Below, piece by piece: positions 1 through 13,200 of a stretch of 64,000 bases of DNA. The stretch comes from Thunnus maccoyii (Eukaryota > Chordata > Actinopteri > Scombriformes > Scombridae), in the NCBI RefSeq assembly GCF_910596095.1, contig NC_056542.1:28588957-28652956 (forward strand), read 5' to 3'. Position 1 is the first letter of the stretch. Each line of letters opens with the position of its first letter. Both the position numbers and the translations under genes were made by a program. Under the pieces are notes generated by a model, which made no database searches, was not told where the DNA came from, and saw only the letters and a program-made list of their open reading frames with translations.

Positions 1-225
1 CCGGCCACTTCATTAGGTACACCTGTGCAATCTAATGCAATCCAATACAACAGCTCAGCCATAAATTCTACATTCACGAAGCTCATACCTTTTCAGGTTT
101 TTGTCAGAAAGGTGATAATTCTACTTTGTTTATTATTGAAGTCATAGTGGGTGGTGTTGGCGTACTGGGGTGCATTATATTGAATGGTGTTCCTAATATT
201 TTGTCCACTCCATTAACTTACAAAA
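1..225. repeat. dispersed teleost repeat fragment (cattaggtacacctg type)
   Basis: The stretch gccacttcattaggtacacc, followed by a segment with taaattctac and gtcctaatattttgtccact-like text, is one I recognise as recurrent in fish genomes. The class is not assigned, and it is cut by the window edge. Confidence 0.45.
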
Positions 226-937
226 GGGGAATTGATCTGGGAACATGGTGGCATCACTAAAACAAGAAGGGCAAGAAACAAGAGCAGTCAGGTGATCAGA
301 CAGGTTGTTAGCAAGTCACAGTTTAAGCAGATGATTTTGAGCTGAGGTGAAAACCTGTAATTGTCTGTCTTACTTTTTTTAAGTGTTAATCCCACATTCT
401 GTTTTATCATAACTGATAGAAGCGATGGCCAAAACAGAAATAATATCCATATTTTAATGAACTGGAATCATCCCTCTTGTCTTAGTTTTTTGGCCTGGAC
501 CTCTGTACCCACATGCTCTTTGAGTGTATCGCAGCGCTCTCAGCAGAACTGGCACAGCAAAGCCCTCATTACGTTTTGTGTAGTGACACTAGAGAGCAGT
601 TTTAAGGGGAAGGGCTGTCTGGGTTCCAGCTTGTACAGTAAGCCCAGGGAAGAAAGGAGGAAGTTGTCAGCCTTCATAATATTATGATTCTGGCCAACAA
701 CATGAGCAGTCAGATTACATTATATACTGTATCTATGTGTGTGTGTGTATGTGTGTGTGTGTTGTAGTATAAGTGTGGTCAGAGCAGTCAGTCATTTGTC
801 AGTCACAAAATGTGTATGAACTTCTATAACATGTAGTGCTGGGTATTACTCCATCTTTGCTTGCGGAATGGTTCAAAGGATGACAGTATCAGTCACTTGG
901 TCAGTTCGTCACTTTGATCCAGAATGAAATATATTAA
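226..937. other. noncoding, with a (TG)n run at about 736-762
   Basis: No gene seen. The 108-codon open frame at 361 has no recognisable content. Confidence 0.5.
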
Positions 938-947
938 TATATTAACA

Positions 948-1136
948 GGGCACCCTGGTGGCCTAATGGTTAAATCACATACCACCGAACCGCAACATCC
1001 ACAGTTCGACTCCCGGCCATGGGACCCACATTGCATGTCATACCCCTCTCTCTCTCTCCCCAGTTTCCTGTCTCCACACTATCTGTCAAAGAAAGGCAAA
1101 AAGCCTGAAAAAATAATCTTTAAAGAAAGATATAAG
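948..1136 (+). mobile_element. tRNA-derived SINE with target-site duplication
   Basis: A perfect Pol III A box (TGGCCTAATGG, 959-969) and a B box (AGTTCGACTCC, 1003-1013) are followed by a CT-rich body and an A-rich tail. The 8-bp sequence TATATTAA flanks the element at 938-945 and 1137-1144, which is consistent with a target-site duplication. The body (tgcatgtcatacccctctctc, tttcctgtct, aaggcaaaaagcc) is the type common in percomorph fish. Confidence 0.85.
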
Positions 1137-1199
1137 TATATTAAGAAAAAATTTGGTGCAGATAGCCATGGTACCCAGAGGATGAATCTTAAGGACTTT

Positions 1200-1810
1200 G
1201 GTGATCCCTGGACATTTCCTCTAGCACCACCATGCGGTTGACATTTGTGGTTTTGAGTGGATTGATATGAAATTTGGCACAGACATTCATGTTCCCCTCA
1301 GGATGAAATTTGATGATAACATAACCTTTATCCTAACGTCATCATCAGGTCAAACTTTTAATTTGACTTATACTTTGGTTCATGACATCCTCCTGCAAAA
1401 CTGATGACATTCGGTCCCCAGGGGTCCAGCAAGACAGGGAATAATTCATTTTCACTATAATTCCATCCATAAGTAACACAATGACAGAATGTATGACTGT
1501 TTTGGTCGTGGGTTACATAAACTTTCTGTGTTTCATACACTTGTGTCTTTTTAGGGGTCCTTGACCTGAAAAAGTTTAAGAACCACTGTTGTAGACTAGC
1601 TGCTAAATGTTAGCATGCTAATACACTATACAATAAGGTGGTGAACATGGTAAACACACCTGCTAAATACCAGCATGTTAACATTGTCATGTGAGCATGT
1701 TAGAACATGTTAGCACACTCACAGTGACAAAACATGTTGACATTAGCGTTTAGCTCAAAGCACCATTGTTCCTACGTACAGCCTCGCAGAGCCGCTAGCA
1801 TGGCTGTAGA
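1200..1810. repeat. dispersed repeat family A, copy 1 (degenerate)
   Basis: Contains aaatttggcacagacattca near 1270-1290 and a segment rich in tagcatgctaa with cagcctcgcagagccgctagc near 1781-1800. Both blocks recur in the same order at 54255-54460, which defines a dispersed family within the window. The class is unknown. Confidence 0.6.
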
Positions 1811-2214
1811 ATCTCTAGAACATTTCTTAGTCTAAAGTCTAAAATTGACAAAATTATTATTTTAAATTAATAATTATCCAAATTTAACAAGTAAACAAGT
1901 TCAGGAATTGAAAAAAATCCAATTTTTCTCTACCTGAAAGCTTCTTATTCTATGCTATAATGCTACAATTGTTTCTGACTGTATTGAGGTTTGATACCCA
2001 GGCCTTACAATGTGCGTACACACTGTTTATCATACATGTTTAATGCCAGATCAATATAATCCTAATGTGTCATCCATTAGATGTGAGGAAGGTTAAAGGC
2101 TGATAATGTCACAGCCTTGGTCACTCAATGTCACCAATCTGCAGGTTGAATGAATTTCTGCTGGTCTGAGAGGAAGCACTGTGGGCATTAGATGAGTCAT
2201 ATGCCGAGCACCAG

Positions 2215-2218
<4 letters not shown>

Positions 2219-2244
<26 letters not shown>
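2219..2244. repeat. (TG)n microsatellite
   Basis: Dinucleotide tract of about 13 units. Confidence 0.9.
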
Positions 2245-2245
<1 letters not shown>

Positions 2246-5200
2246 GACACGCAGACATACGCGCACACACGTCAACTGCAGTCTTAACTCCGCACCCTCC
2301 TGACAATCAGTCACTCTGATTGCATTATTCACTGCTGGGTAGGAGAGGGGGATCCCACTGTTTCAGCTCCTTCACAGCTCTCTGTTTGAGAGCAGGAGAA
2401 CAAGTCAATGGATGATGGAGAAATGATGGGACTGGAGGGGTTTGTGGACGAGGATGTTAGAGGGATGGAGGAGGGTATAGAGAGGGAGAAGATGGAGAGA
2501 TAGAGGAGCAGACTAGGACATGGCCCAGATGTCAGCAGCTGACCAGTGACACTCACGAGTCAGGGCATCCTTATTCAAACTATCGCACATGCTCCAACTA
2601 CGTGTTCGATCCTGTGATTGTTGTTTGAATTTAACCAAAGGGAAAGGCTAGATAGATACATCTATAAATCCAATGTTTTATATATAGATATATATGTATC
2701 TTCCATTTTTTGGGGGGGGGGGGGGGGGCATGAGGCAATAGATGACTTGTTTTATGCTAACACATTGTGTTAACAAGCGAGGTGACATCAACAGTCAAAT
2801 TAGCCCCTAGCTTTGGCATTTTTAAGTCATGATGAATCTCTTTTTGCTTTGCTGTATCTTGCGTGTCATTAGGTCCCCATATTTGTGCTGGTAAATCAGT
2901 GGAAAGACTATCAAAGCACAGGCAGATTGTGTGAAGCAGGGGGTCAGAGCCTGACACAGGGAGGGAATCCATGAGAGCTTGAAAGTGAGACAGCAAACTT
3001 GTTCTGTGTCCCCTTGAAAAGGACAGAATAATGCGACTTATGGAGAGTCTAAATTTAGGTCTGCAAATAATCAGCAAGGGTGCAGTTGCACACAATACAC
3101 ATGCCATTAGGCTAGTAACGACAAAGTCGCCATGGCAACTGTCATGCTAAAGCTGGGCTTCATCCTTCATTATAAAATGAGGAGCGATAGCTGCTGAGAT
3201 ATGGCATTATGGGTGATTAAACTGTACACTAGGGTTTTATTTCCAGTTTGATGACGACAGAGTTGAGTCATTGTGTTAATTGATTGTCTTTTTCTCTCCT
3301 CCGGTTGTATAATTTGTTCTACTGTCTTCTCATTTTTGATTGAGAACCTGAGGTAGTGAAAACCAGGTCTTACATAAAAATGTGGGTCAGCTTGACCTGT
3401 GAATGGTTCCCTTTAAACACATTTCTGCTCGATAATCTAACCAATAAGCCATAGGTCTGACATTGTATCTTACTTCCATGGTTGACCTGTTGCAGTAGCA
3501 CTCATAGATTTGCTCTTATGTTCTATATTTAATGTTCTTGCCAAGATGCCAACGGACTCTTTAATGGAGCCATTAGTCCCTGACTGTCCAGCCGACTGAC
3601 CTCGTTGAATTTGTGCGTCCTCTCCTGTTCAACAAGGTGACCATTAGCTAGATGTCAGTCACTCTCAAGATGGCTGCCACGGCCTTCCTTTACCCTTCTC
3701 CTTGAAGGAGGATTGTCACCCAAACAGGAAGAAGCTTAATTATTCATCCTCAGTTCTGGATGAATAATGGGTATTATTGATCCAGAGGATAAGACGATAG
3801 GGTCCAACCTGTCATTAGTGGCTATGATCCTGATTGTGATTACTCTCTCCCTCTTTCCCTGCCTTCCTCGTTCTCCTGTCAATGTGTCAATAACAGGTCT
3901 TTATCAGTGGGTCACATTTGCATGTCCCCTGTCCTATGCCACTTAATTGAGTTAGAGATAGCTCCTCTTACAGCGCGATCAATGGATGCATCTCAGAGCT
4001 TTGGTGGAGTCAGATGTGTCATTTCTGCGATGCCTGAATGGTTCTGAGACATTTGAAGCTTGTTGTGTTGCTGTTATAACAGGCCTATGTATATAAAGTG
4101 ATTAATTAAGCTTTAAAGGCAAACTTGAGTCATGCTGCTATCACACCACGTTTGGTGCCAAGATCAGCCCACCACCTGGCTTTGCCCATGTTTACTTCAT
4201 TGAACACCAGATATATATTTTTACCCGTATTGATCGGCTGAGCTCCTGATAAAAGCACCACCAGAGCAGCTAGGCGATACAGCAGCAAACAGCTGTCGCA
4301 GGTTATGTTAAATATCTAGTTTGTAAAGCAAAAAGCAAAGGTTTCTTCTATCTTGTGTTTTTAATCTGATAAGCCAAATATGTGACTTTGTATTCCAGGA
4401 AAAAAACCAAAACAAAACGATCCTTTATCAGCTGTGAATGTCCTGTGAACCTGATTGTCCTATAAGTTGGCTTTGTGTTGAGCAGCAGAGGAGCTATAAA
4501 GCTAAAAATAAATAGTTCATGGAGGAGACGGTAGCAAATAGCACCTAGGGAGAATCAATGCTCTGTACTGAAGCCGCCTGGATGAAAGACTCTGACACTG
4601 TAGGAGCCGTGCTGATCATTAACTCGTCCCAACTAAAATAAACAGAAACACCGCTCATATCCCATAAAATAAGACACCGAGTTTTTAATCTTCAAATGGG
4701 AGCCATGCGCCAAGGACATCACACAAATATTGAACTGGGCATTGTAAATGCTTTTAGTATAGGGTGATTTGTTGATGAGTTATGACGCATAATAAAGTAA
4801 TCATTTTAAATGTCTAGGGTATACTGTGATGCTTTTTATTGCCATGTTGTAAATACATGGTGAAGGAGGCTTTGTGCGTGTCATTGTAGTGATCTCTCTG
4901 ACGCCTCCTGTCCTCTTTGAGACGGGATATTTATCTGCCACGCTGCTGTTGTCTGAATGGACAGTACGACACCCTTCACACAGCTGATGAGATGACAAAT
5001 CATGTAGGTCCTTGATACAGTCATAATAAGTTGTTAATGACACAGTTTACTGTTTATCAGACAGGAGACAAGCCTATTACCTCATCTTTCTCATGTCTTC
5101 TTTATCCTTCTTGTAGTCACTGAAGAAAGGCACCAACGTGTTTCTACGTTTTTGTTTTTTTTTCCCGCCACACTGCCTTCAATTTGAACTGCATTTATTT

Positions 5201-8088
5201 GAACTGACTAGCTAATATCCAAATAAATCCAAGGTCACTGAGTATGTTAACATGAACAAGGTGGTTTTAAGGTGGTTTTTAAGGGGTCGATTCACGGTTT
5301 TTAATAGATTTTTGTTTGCCTACAAAATTCAGATACATCATATTATTGTCCCACACAGCTATTGACTACTTCAACTAAGTAGGGCATGGAGCATCAACTT
5401 TAATAATCAGTTTCAACACAGATAGAGCAGAAAAGTCCACTCACTAATTGATCTGCTGCTGTTTGTGTTAGTGGACAAAAACATCAGCCTGCTATCTGCA
5501 GACTGCTGCTAGCCAGCGTCAGCTACCTGGCAGGCAGGGACAGGATCAGCAGATGCTGGAAACCGTTCAGTCGACTCCCAGCACCTCAACTCTCGTAACC
5601 AGCGATGATACCTCGTCAACAAACACAAACTGAACACATTAGTGTGCAAAATAATTTTCAGTCTGTCCCTCTTGTAGGTGCAACCATTAAATTCACTCCA
5701 GGATAGGCAGAGTCTGCTAGCCACCTGGAGTCGTGACAGTCCTGAGGAACTGATTAGTCGATGGAAAGAGGCAGATAGATGAGATATTTTGCTGTCTAGT
5801 GTTACATCACACACTAGAACGGTTTGTATCACCTCTGAAGAATGACTTCATATTCCTAACCTGACCACCATGAATCCATTAGGTCCATGAACCCCTGAAG
5901 TTTGTTCATGTATTCACTGCTCAAGTTTGTGTGCAACCTCTATTTAACATAATCTCAACTTTGATTAAATCATTGAATTCAATCTATCCTGATGAACAAG
6001 CAATGAAAAAAGTATCAAATATCATTTTGATATATGAAGGAAGCTCTGTGATTTGATTTGCTTCTAGGAAATGATCAAATTAACATTTCATCAAGCTGGC
6101 CAATTGAATCAGTTCAACAAGCTGCTGTTATTGTGCATCTCCACTTTGACCCCCAGAGGTCTTTCTGTGTTACATGAAAAAAAAAAATAGACATCTGGAT
6201 TTATAGATGGTTAACAGTCCGGCCCTGCTTAGCCTACCCACCCAATCCATACTGCACAATGCATCCCTGCTCTGCCTTGTTCATTGGTGTCCAAACAAGG
6301 TTGCACACATTGCTGAGTCAGGGAGACTGTGTCCCAGCAGCGTGACTGACCTCAGATCTGATTTGCTTTTTTTCCTTTTTAGAGGGTAGGGCATCTAAAC
6401 CCAGCCCTAATCTGAGCCCTCATCCTAGGTATTCAAGTATCCAGAGCCCAGCCCACATCATGAATGAGACAGTAAGGATTAAGTAAGAAATAAGACATAT
6501 TACACAGTATCCGTGCCCATTTTTGGACAGTTGCTGAGATTTCTGGATTTCTAAACTGACTCAGCAAACAGTTTTCAGGTTCAAAACCAAAACTACCTTC
6601 ATACTGTAATTTCAAGATACTCCTTCTCCCACTTGTTTAATTGCTCAAGAGTGTAAAATGTTGCTACAAGCAAGTGACCCGCCTCACAAAACATTTCAGC
6701 CACAAAAGCTAATTAGCTGAGCTCTCCAGCCAAAACAAGTGACACAGCACGGTACTTTCATGGTGATTAGTCTCTTCCTATTTGTTTGTGCTGGATTTCT
6801 GCCATCATTAGCAAGCTTTCACATAATACTTTGTCAGTTACAATGAGAGGGTTTTCCCAGAGAGGTTCTAACAATGTTGTCGTTATTCCTCTAGTTGCCT
6901 GTAGCGGTCAGTAAAGCTCATTGGAAATTTGAAATAACTATAAGTGGAAAAATATCAGTATTAGCTCTCTTTGGCAATAGTTTCATTCTGGATGGGTATT
7001 TGGAAGAATACAGTGGAGATTGATGTTTCCATTCATTTTGACATTAATTAATGGATTGAAACATTATGCCAAATTGGTGTAAAATGTATTCTGGTCGAGC
7101 ACAGAAGGTAGTTTTCTGTAGGGTTTTGGCAGATTTGTATATCTGGTGTTCCCGCTTCTTACTGGGAGTGCACCAGTCTCATATTTTACATATGTTTTTT
7201 TTCTTAGACTGAGAGGACATATACCACATATCTCATTTACATTTAAAACACTGCAATTTAATATCTGTGATGCTCAGGAACTGTATAGGAAGGCATCACA
7301 CATGACCTTTACTCCTGTGTCATTTTTAAATTGGTGTTATATCCCCCCAAAAGCTTTCCACAGCTACATTCTCCCATCCACAGCCCGAGCCCTGCTGTAT
7401 CCCAGAAGATGATGAAGCTAACTGGCTAAACAACACACTTCGAATATTTACATGCCAAGTGATGAATGCTTGATTTGCTTGCCTCCCGGAGCCAGGGATT
7501 GTGGGAATGATCCTATACGGCTCTGTTGTTCTTCCTAAATCAAGTTGTATATTTCATATATTTCTGTTTTATAGCCAATTCTCAGTCAATATCATGCACA
7601 CTTCATGTCTCTGTTTCTAAGTTACCTACAGATTGTATCTCATAAAATGCTGCTGGACTCTACTGTAATACAGTGGAAGATGCTTTAGCTTTTAATTTTT
7701 TATTTCACATTGACTTTTAGTTGCTACTTGGAGACAAAACGGTCGTTACCGCTACTGAAAAAAACGTACTCTGGTTGCTAACGGCTTCTGAGTTTCTCTA
7801 TTTTCTGCTTCTTCCCCTCATTGTTAATATGTGGTATGTTTCTTTCTGGGCAGCCTCAGACATAACGCTGACCATGTCGTGTGTGACTGCTTCTCACACA
7901 ATGATTCTGTGTTACTAATGTTCCAGCTTGTCTGCCTTGGTTCCTCTTACTCAACTACCTGCCTGTGACTGTGCTGTCTGTGTCTCTGTCTGTCTGTTCG
8001 TGCAAGAATATCTCCTGGAAACAATCTGACATGTCAAGAATTTGGAGAAGCTGTCATTCCTTGGTGTTTTTTTTGTAGGGCTGTTTGC

Positions 8089-8111
8089 ACACACACACAC
8101 ACACACACACA
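8089..8111. repeat. (AC)n microsatellite
   Basis: Dinucleotide tract of about 11 units. Confidence 0.85.
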
Positions 8112-8293
8112 GAAAGCTGTGCGCGCACGTACACACATGCTGAGAAGGGAAGGTAGAGTCCCATGACTGCTGCACTAAAACACACAGTGCCATTATCCTG
8201 TCCTAATTATACACAGCTCAGAGTCAGCCCTGCCTGTCTGGTTCTCAGGGGTTCTTTCCCCTGAGCTCACTTTTTTTCACTTAAACCACGTTT

Positions 8294-8297
<4 letters not shown>

Positions 8298-8325
<28 letters not shown>
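8298..8325. repeat. (AC)n microsatellite
   Basis: Dinucleotide tract of about 14 units. Confidence 0.85.
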
Positions 8326-8326
<1 letters not shown>

Positions 8327-8619
8327 GTGCTTTCTGACATGGTTGTCATCCTTATTTGGAAGGTAGAAACTCCCACTGGGCATGTTAGATGCTTAACTAG
8401 TTCAGACACGTGGAGCACATCTCTGTTGTATGGATCTTAACTGGTGGTGACAAGCAAATGCACCTGTGTCACACTGCAGGGTGCAGCAGCTGAGCACAGG
8501 GTGTAGACACAAACAGTAGCCCGCCGCATGATCCAATAAACCTTAACTAACACCAAGTGCTGCTGCTTCTTCTGCTTATTGTACAGTTAATATGATTCAA
8601 GATGATTATCAAATTGAAT

Positions 8620-8830
8620 GCAGTAACCTAGTTATGACTTGTTCAATCTGTCAATTAATTGAATGACAAAACATGAATTAATTGCAATTTTCAGAACTAA
8701 TCAGTTGTTTAAGTCACCGATTAAGAAAAAAATGTTTAGGTCCAGTTTCTCAAATGTGAGGATTTCCTGATTTTCTCTGTTTTATCAGCATTGTAATCTT
8801 TGGATTTAGAGCAGTTTGTTTGTTTTACCA
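8620..8830 (+). repeat. dispersed repeat family D, copy 1 (degenerate)
   Basis: It shares tctcaaatgtgaggattt and attaatcaattg-like motifs with the better copy at 23108-23350. Confidence 0.5.
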
Positions 8831-9239
8831 GTTATCTAAGTCTCTTACCCTCTATTTATTGTTTCTACACCTGTGAAGGTTTCTGTTCTTGCACAGCACA
8901 TATGCAGTTCACACTAATAACAGGAATAGATTTAGCACTCAATTTTTTTTTAATTTTTTTTTTTACAATGGGTCCTTAATTTTTGGGTCCTCCATGAGCT
9001 GGTTGAAATTGCTGTCTCCAGCAATTTTTTTTTAATGTTTCCAGCTGCCTCATTTTAAAACATGAACTCTGTAAAAGGGTCTTAAATAAGCCCTCGATGG
9101 CTATATGCATTGTTAATTATTTGTATTTTCAAGCAGTATAGTTTTACTTTCAAACATAACAAGACAAAGCCTTTCAGGAGGAGTACTATCCTATGTGTTT
9201 GGCAAATATAACACTATGACGGATAGAGAGGTTGAGAGT

Positions 9240-9350
9240 TTTTTGAGGATTTGCTGGAGTGTCCTGACTAGATCTTTGTTTGTGTTGTATTAACTCTCAT
9301 GTGTACGTCGCTTTGGATAAAATGACATTGTAATTGTAACACTGTCTCAA
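9240..9350. repeat. fish repeat 3' end (cgctttggataaaa motif)
   Basis: The sequence gtcgctttggataaaatgac is the recognisable end of a common teleost dispersed repeat. A similar tail (ctctggataaaggctggtaa) occurs at about 30127. Confidence 0.45.
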
Positions 9351-9544
9351 TTTCCCCAAATCCAATAAACAGCAGGATAGAGCTGCTAATGTTAGCTCAC
9401 ACTGGGATATAGTAGCATCCAGGAGCAGTTTCTACATACTGGGGATATATTACATAGTGCTGATGTGTTGGGCTTTTTTAATGTTAACTGTAACCCCACA
9501 AAACCATGTAGTATATGCACTCAGTAACGCTGGGTTAGGATACT

Positions 9545-9700
9545 ACTGTAGCATGAAAAACCTGGAAAATCGTGGAATTTGAAAATAGCAATTTCCAGGC
9601 CTGGAGAAGTTTTGGAAAAATAAACAAACCCAGAAAGTTTTGGAAAAGTCATCAAAATGTATTGGTAAAAATGTGTATGAACCCTGTACAGGTAGTCAAT
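9545..9700. repeat. short internally repetitive element (tttggaaaa units)
   Basis: Repeated gaagttttggaaaa / gaaagttttggaaaagtcat units and tttccaggcctggagaag match a family recurrent in fish introns. The class is unknown. Confidence 0.45.
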
Positions 9701-10109
9701 AAAATGTAACAGATTAATCTAAAAAGAAAATAATCATCAGTAGCAGCCCCACACTTTGTTCACATGAGAGTGTTTTGTTTTCAATTCATAAAGGTAGCTG
9801 TGGTTAACAAGACAGCATGTCCGTTCATATTTCTGCCAGCTTCACATATGAATCTCTTCCTGGTCAACAGCTGACAGCTTTAATTTACACGACATTCCAA
9901 AATGTAACACACAAAAAATGCAAACAAGCCACATTAAAAGCTTTAAAAGTAACAATTTCTCAGCTTTGTTTTTCTCTCTCTCCGTCTCTCATCATCCCAC
10001 GTTCAGATCTGTGTCACGTCCTCAAGTCTTCTCTGTACAGCTTTAAGGAAATGCCCTGAACAGAAGCAGGAGTGTGATTTTCTGTCCTCTCTCTTGTCTT
10101 GTGGTCCAG

Positions 10110-10217
10110 GTGGAATCGCGGGACACGTTGAACAGCATTGCGCTCAAGTTTGACACCACACCCAACGAGCTGGTTCAGCTGAACAAGCTGTTCTCCAGAG
10201 CAGTGGTGCCTGGCCAG
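10110..10217 (+). CDS. oxr1: oxr1 exon, LysM domain N-terminal half
   Basis: 36 codons ([14 protein letters not shown]...AVVPGQ) between a ccag acceptor and a gtgtga donor, phase 0 at both ends. It encodes most of the LysM repeat. It is not an initiating exon: there is no ATG, and the OXR1 family has about 100-170 residues before this point. Confidence 0.95.
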
Positions 10218-13200
10218 GTGTGAACCGCCGTGCACGCCTTCACCGTTATATAGAGCTACATCACTTCATCACTGTCCTGCAACAACCTCATAACTACAGC
10301 CACTCACTTACTGCTCGATCTCGTAATGGCTCTCATGATGCATTTTCAATGGTTTGCCTTTTTCTCATCATCACTAAAGACATTTTCTACATGTGGGAAT
10401 TCATGCAGAAGGTTTTTTTTGGGGGGGGGCACATTACTTAGTTCTTAAAGCAACTTGCTGACTCACCATTCACATCCTCACTATCTGTATCCCCACTTAA
10501 TTGCCTGCTAATTGCACCATCACTTGTCCCATTAGGATGCAATTTGTTGCAAAAGACCTATTTTGTTTCTAAAAAGATATAATAATATGTGGAATGCTTA
10601 AATTTTCCCAAATACACAAAAGGTCGTGTGCACAAGCTACCCATCTTTAACCTGCTGAGCACGCTGCTTTGATATTTCACTTTTCAGCATTAGACCCAAA
10701 CTCTAAATTAGTTTTTAATGGGGGGGAAAGTGACAAACGTACTAACTGATATTTTGTCTCTGTGTTCCTGTCATCACAATAAAATCTGGTAGAATAGAGA
10801 CAAGGTACATGCGCCAATTCCGTTGGTATTCCCTAATCTCAACTCCTGGCAAACAATGCTGAGTTGAGCTGCGTTCAAACAGCGGGGTGTGAACACCACT
10901 TACTGACAGATCGTCTCTCCACTCCCTCCACAGCTGTTGAAGAAGTTACACCACAACCCAAACAACAGCTTTTTTTTTCTTTTTTTTTTAACCCTACAGC
11001 TATAGCTAGATTTATATTTTATCACCTAGCTTTCCTGTACAAGCCAAAAATTTAAAATCTGAAAAATTCAGTACTCAATTTAAAAAGGCCTTAAATGCCT
11101 CTAACTTTTTAAAAATATAGATATTATACAGGCCTAAATTATGAAATTGGCCCTGCAGCTATAGTCATTGGAGAGGTCCCACTTCTTATATCAGTGTAGG
11201 TACTGGGATACTATATTTTATGTTCATAATTACTGGGCTGAATTTGGAAAGCCACCCCTCTCATAAGGAATAGTTTTGACAGACATTCTGGGAAATAAGC
11301 TTTCACTTTCTTGCCAAGAGTAAGATGACAAAATCGATTCATGTACGCCCCATAAAACCACAACTTGTCGTTTTTACACCATTGTTTTTCTACTCATCAA
11401 ACAAACATAAGATTAAGTTAATAAGTGAGCTTTAGGAATTCTGTTTGGCAGGTTTACCTTTGGACAGAGCCAAGCTAACTGTTTGTTTCCATTCTTTATG
11501 CTAAGCTAACTGTCTCCTTTTTTCAGTATTTTCTGACGTGTTATGCACCAAACAATTCATTGAGAAATCTATCGACAGATTAATCAATAATAAAAATAAT
11601 CTTTAGTTGCAGCCCTGTATAGAAATCAATAAAGTTGATGTTGCATTTTCCACATTCACTGTATGTGTTGTAACCACATGAAAGCCATCAGACATCACAT
11701 TCCCATCACTGTTTATTCTGACATGTTGACTTACTGTCACTTCTCCTTTTATAATTATTCTTGTCAATAGCATGAGGATACTCTTGTCTTGTCAAACATA
11801 TACTTGGGCTGTGTGTGTATGCATATGTGAGAGAGAGAGAGAGAGAGATCCTCTCCTATCTCTCTCTGTGCATGCATGTCTTATGTGTTTGCACACCAGG
11901 TAGCACCTGTGTAAATACAGACATGGATTGTGTTTGCAGGTTTTATACGTTCCTGACCCCGAGTACGTCTCCAGTGTTGGAAGCTCCCCTTCCCTCAGTC
12001 CCATCAGCCCCCTGTCTCCCACCTCCTCAGAAGCTGATTTAGAGAAGGTGACGGTATGTTGACCACGCTTCCGATGCACAACCCCATACACTCAACAAAT
12101 GAAGAACAGATTTTTAGAATTTTGACAGTAACTCTATCACTCATACACGGATCGATGTTGTCTTCAGGATCTTTGATGTTTTTTGTAGAAGCCTCATATC
12201 TGCTACAGTATTTTACCATTCATGTCAAGCAAGTTAATCATCAAGAAGTAAAAGGAAAGAAAAGGTTTTATATGACAAATGCATTCATATATTATTATCT
12301 CAGAAGGTTACTGGTCAGGAAAGCATGTTAATGGTATTAATCTATCCCCCAAAGACCAAACACTGTCTGCCACATCCTGGTCATTAATTTCAGGCTTTCC
12401 AAGCAGACATGCAAATATGCAACAGAAACTGTTGGAGGCACAGGCGCACCTGATTACCATTCTTAGGAGCTCATATACAACACTTGCACACACACACGTA
12501 CCCAACCAAACTAACACAGGAATATAGTCCTCGCTGTCACCACTATTCACTCACACTATACACATAAAACTGGCTTATCCTTCAACAACTGCTGTCACAT
12601 TTTTAAATCTTTGTTCATTGTCAGCCCAAAGGTGAACATTCAGAATAATGTCATGCTGTCAAGGAGAGAAAAAGACAACCAGAGGTGCCAATAATTTCCA
12701 AGGATGAGTCAAACAATAAAACGTGTCTTGTATTTTTCAAGGACAGGAAGTGATGTGTGTGCGTGTGTGTGTACTGTGTTGCACATGTACCGTACGTAGT
12801 CAAGAACAAGGACATATGTGTTGTTTCTTTTGTTCACCGTGTGGTGGAGGCACTCCTTACAAGACTGAAATTATTTTTCCAAGTGCGTTAACCTGGAGAA
12901 CATCTATTGTGCTTACAAAGCTGTAAAAACAGAATGTAAGCTTGCAGTCAGTAGAGATTTAGTTTAGTTCAGTTGACATTTTCAGAATGACATTAAATCA
13001 CATACAACCACAAAAATGTCCAGGATGATATAATAAAGTCCAAGACGTATGTTCATTGTGGTGTCCAGGTGACCAGATGACATAGTACTACCAACAAACC
13101 AACACAATAAATATCGACATTTTCATCAATAAAATCACAGAAAGTCAAACAGCAAAAAAATAATTATAAAAATGACAAATTACACATGTGACTAGGATGA

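Larger units (their letters stand above)
1811..8600. other. noncoding, upstream or intronic to oxr1
   Basis: No exon or RNA gene recognised. It holds (TG)n at about 2219-2244, a run of 17 G at 2712-2728, and (AC)n at about 8089-8111 and 8298-8325. An upstream oxr1 exon could be hidden here, but none was recognised. Confidence 0.5.

Noticed and set aside
954..1020. A functional tRNA gene
   Set aside because: A and B boxes are present, but the flanking sequence does not fold as a cloverleaf by eye, and the body continues into a SINE tail with target duplication.
924..1241. 105-codon frame over the SINE
   Set aside because: It reads through a tRNA-derived SINE, so it is not a gene.
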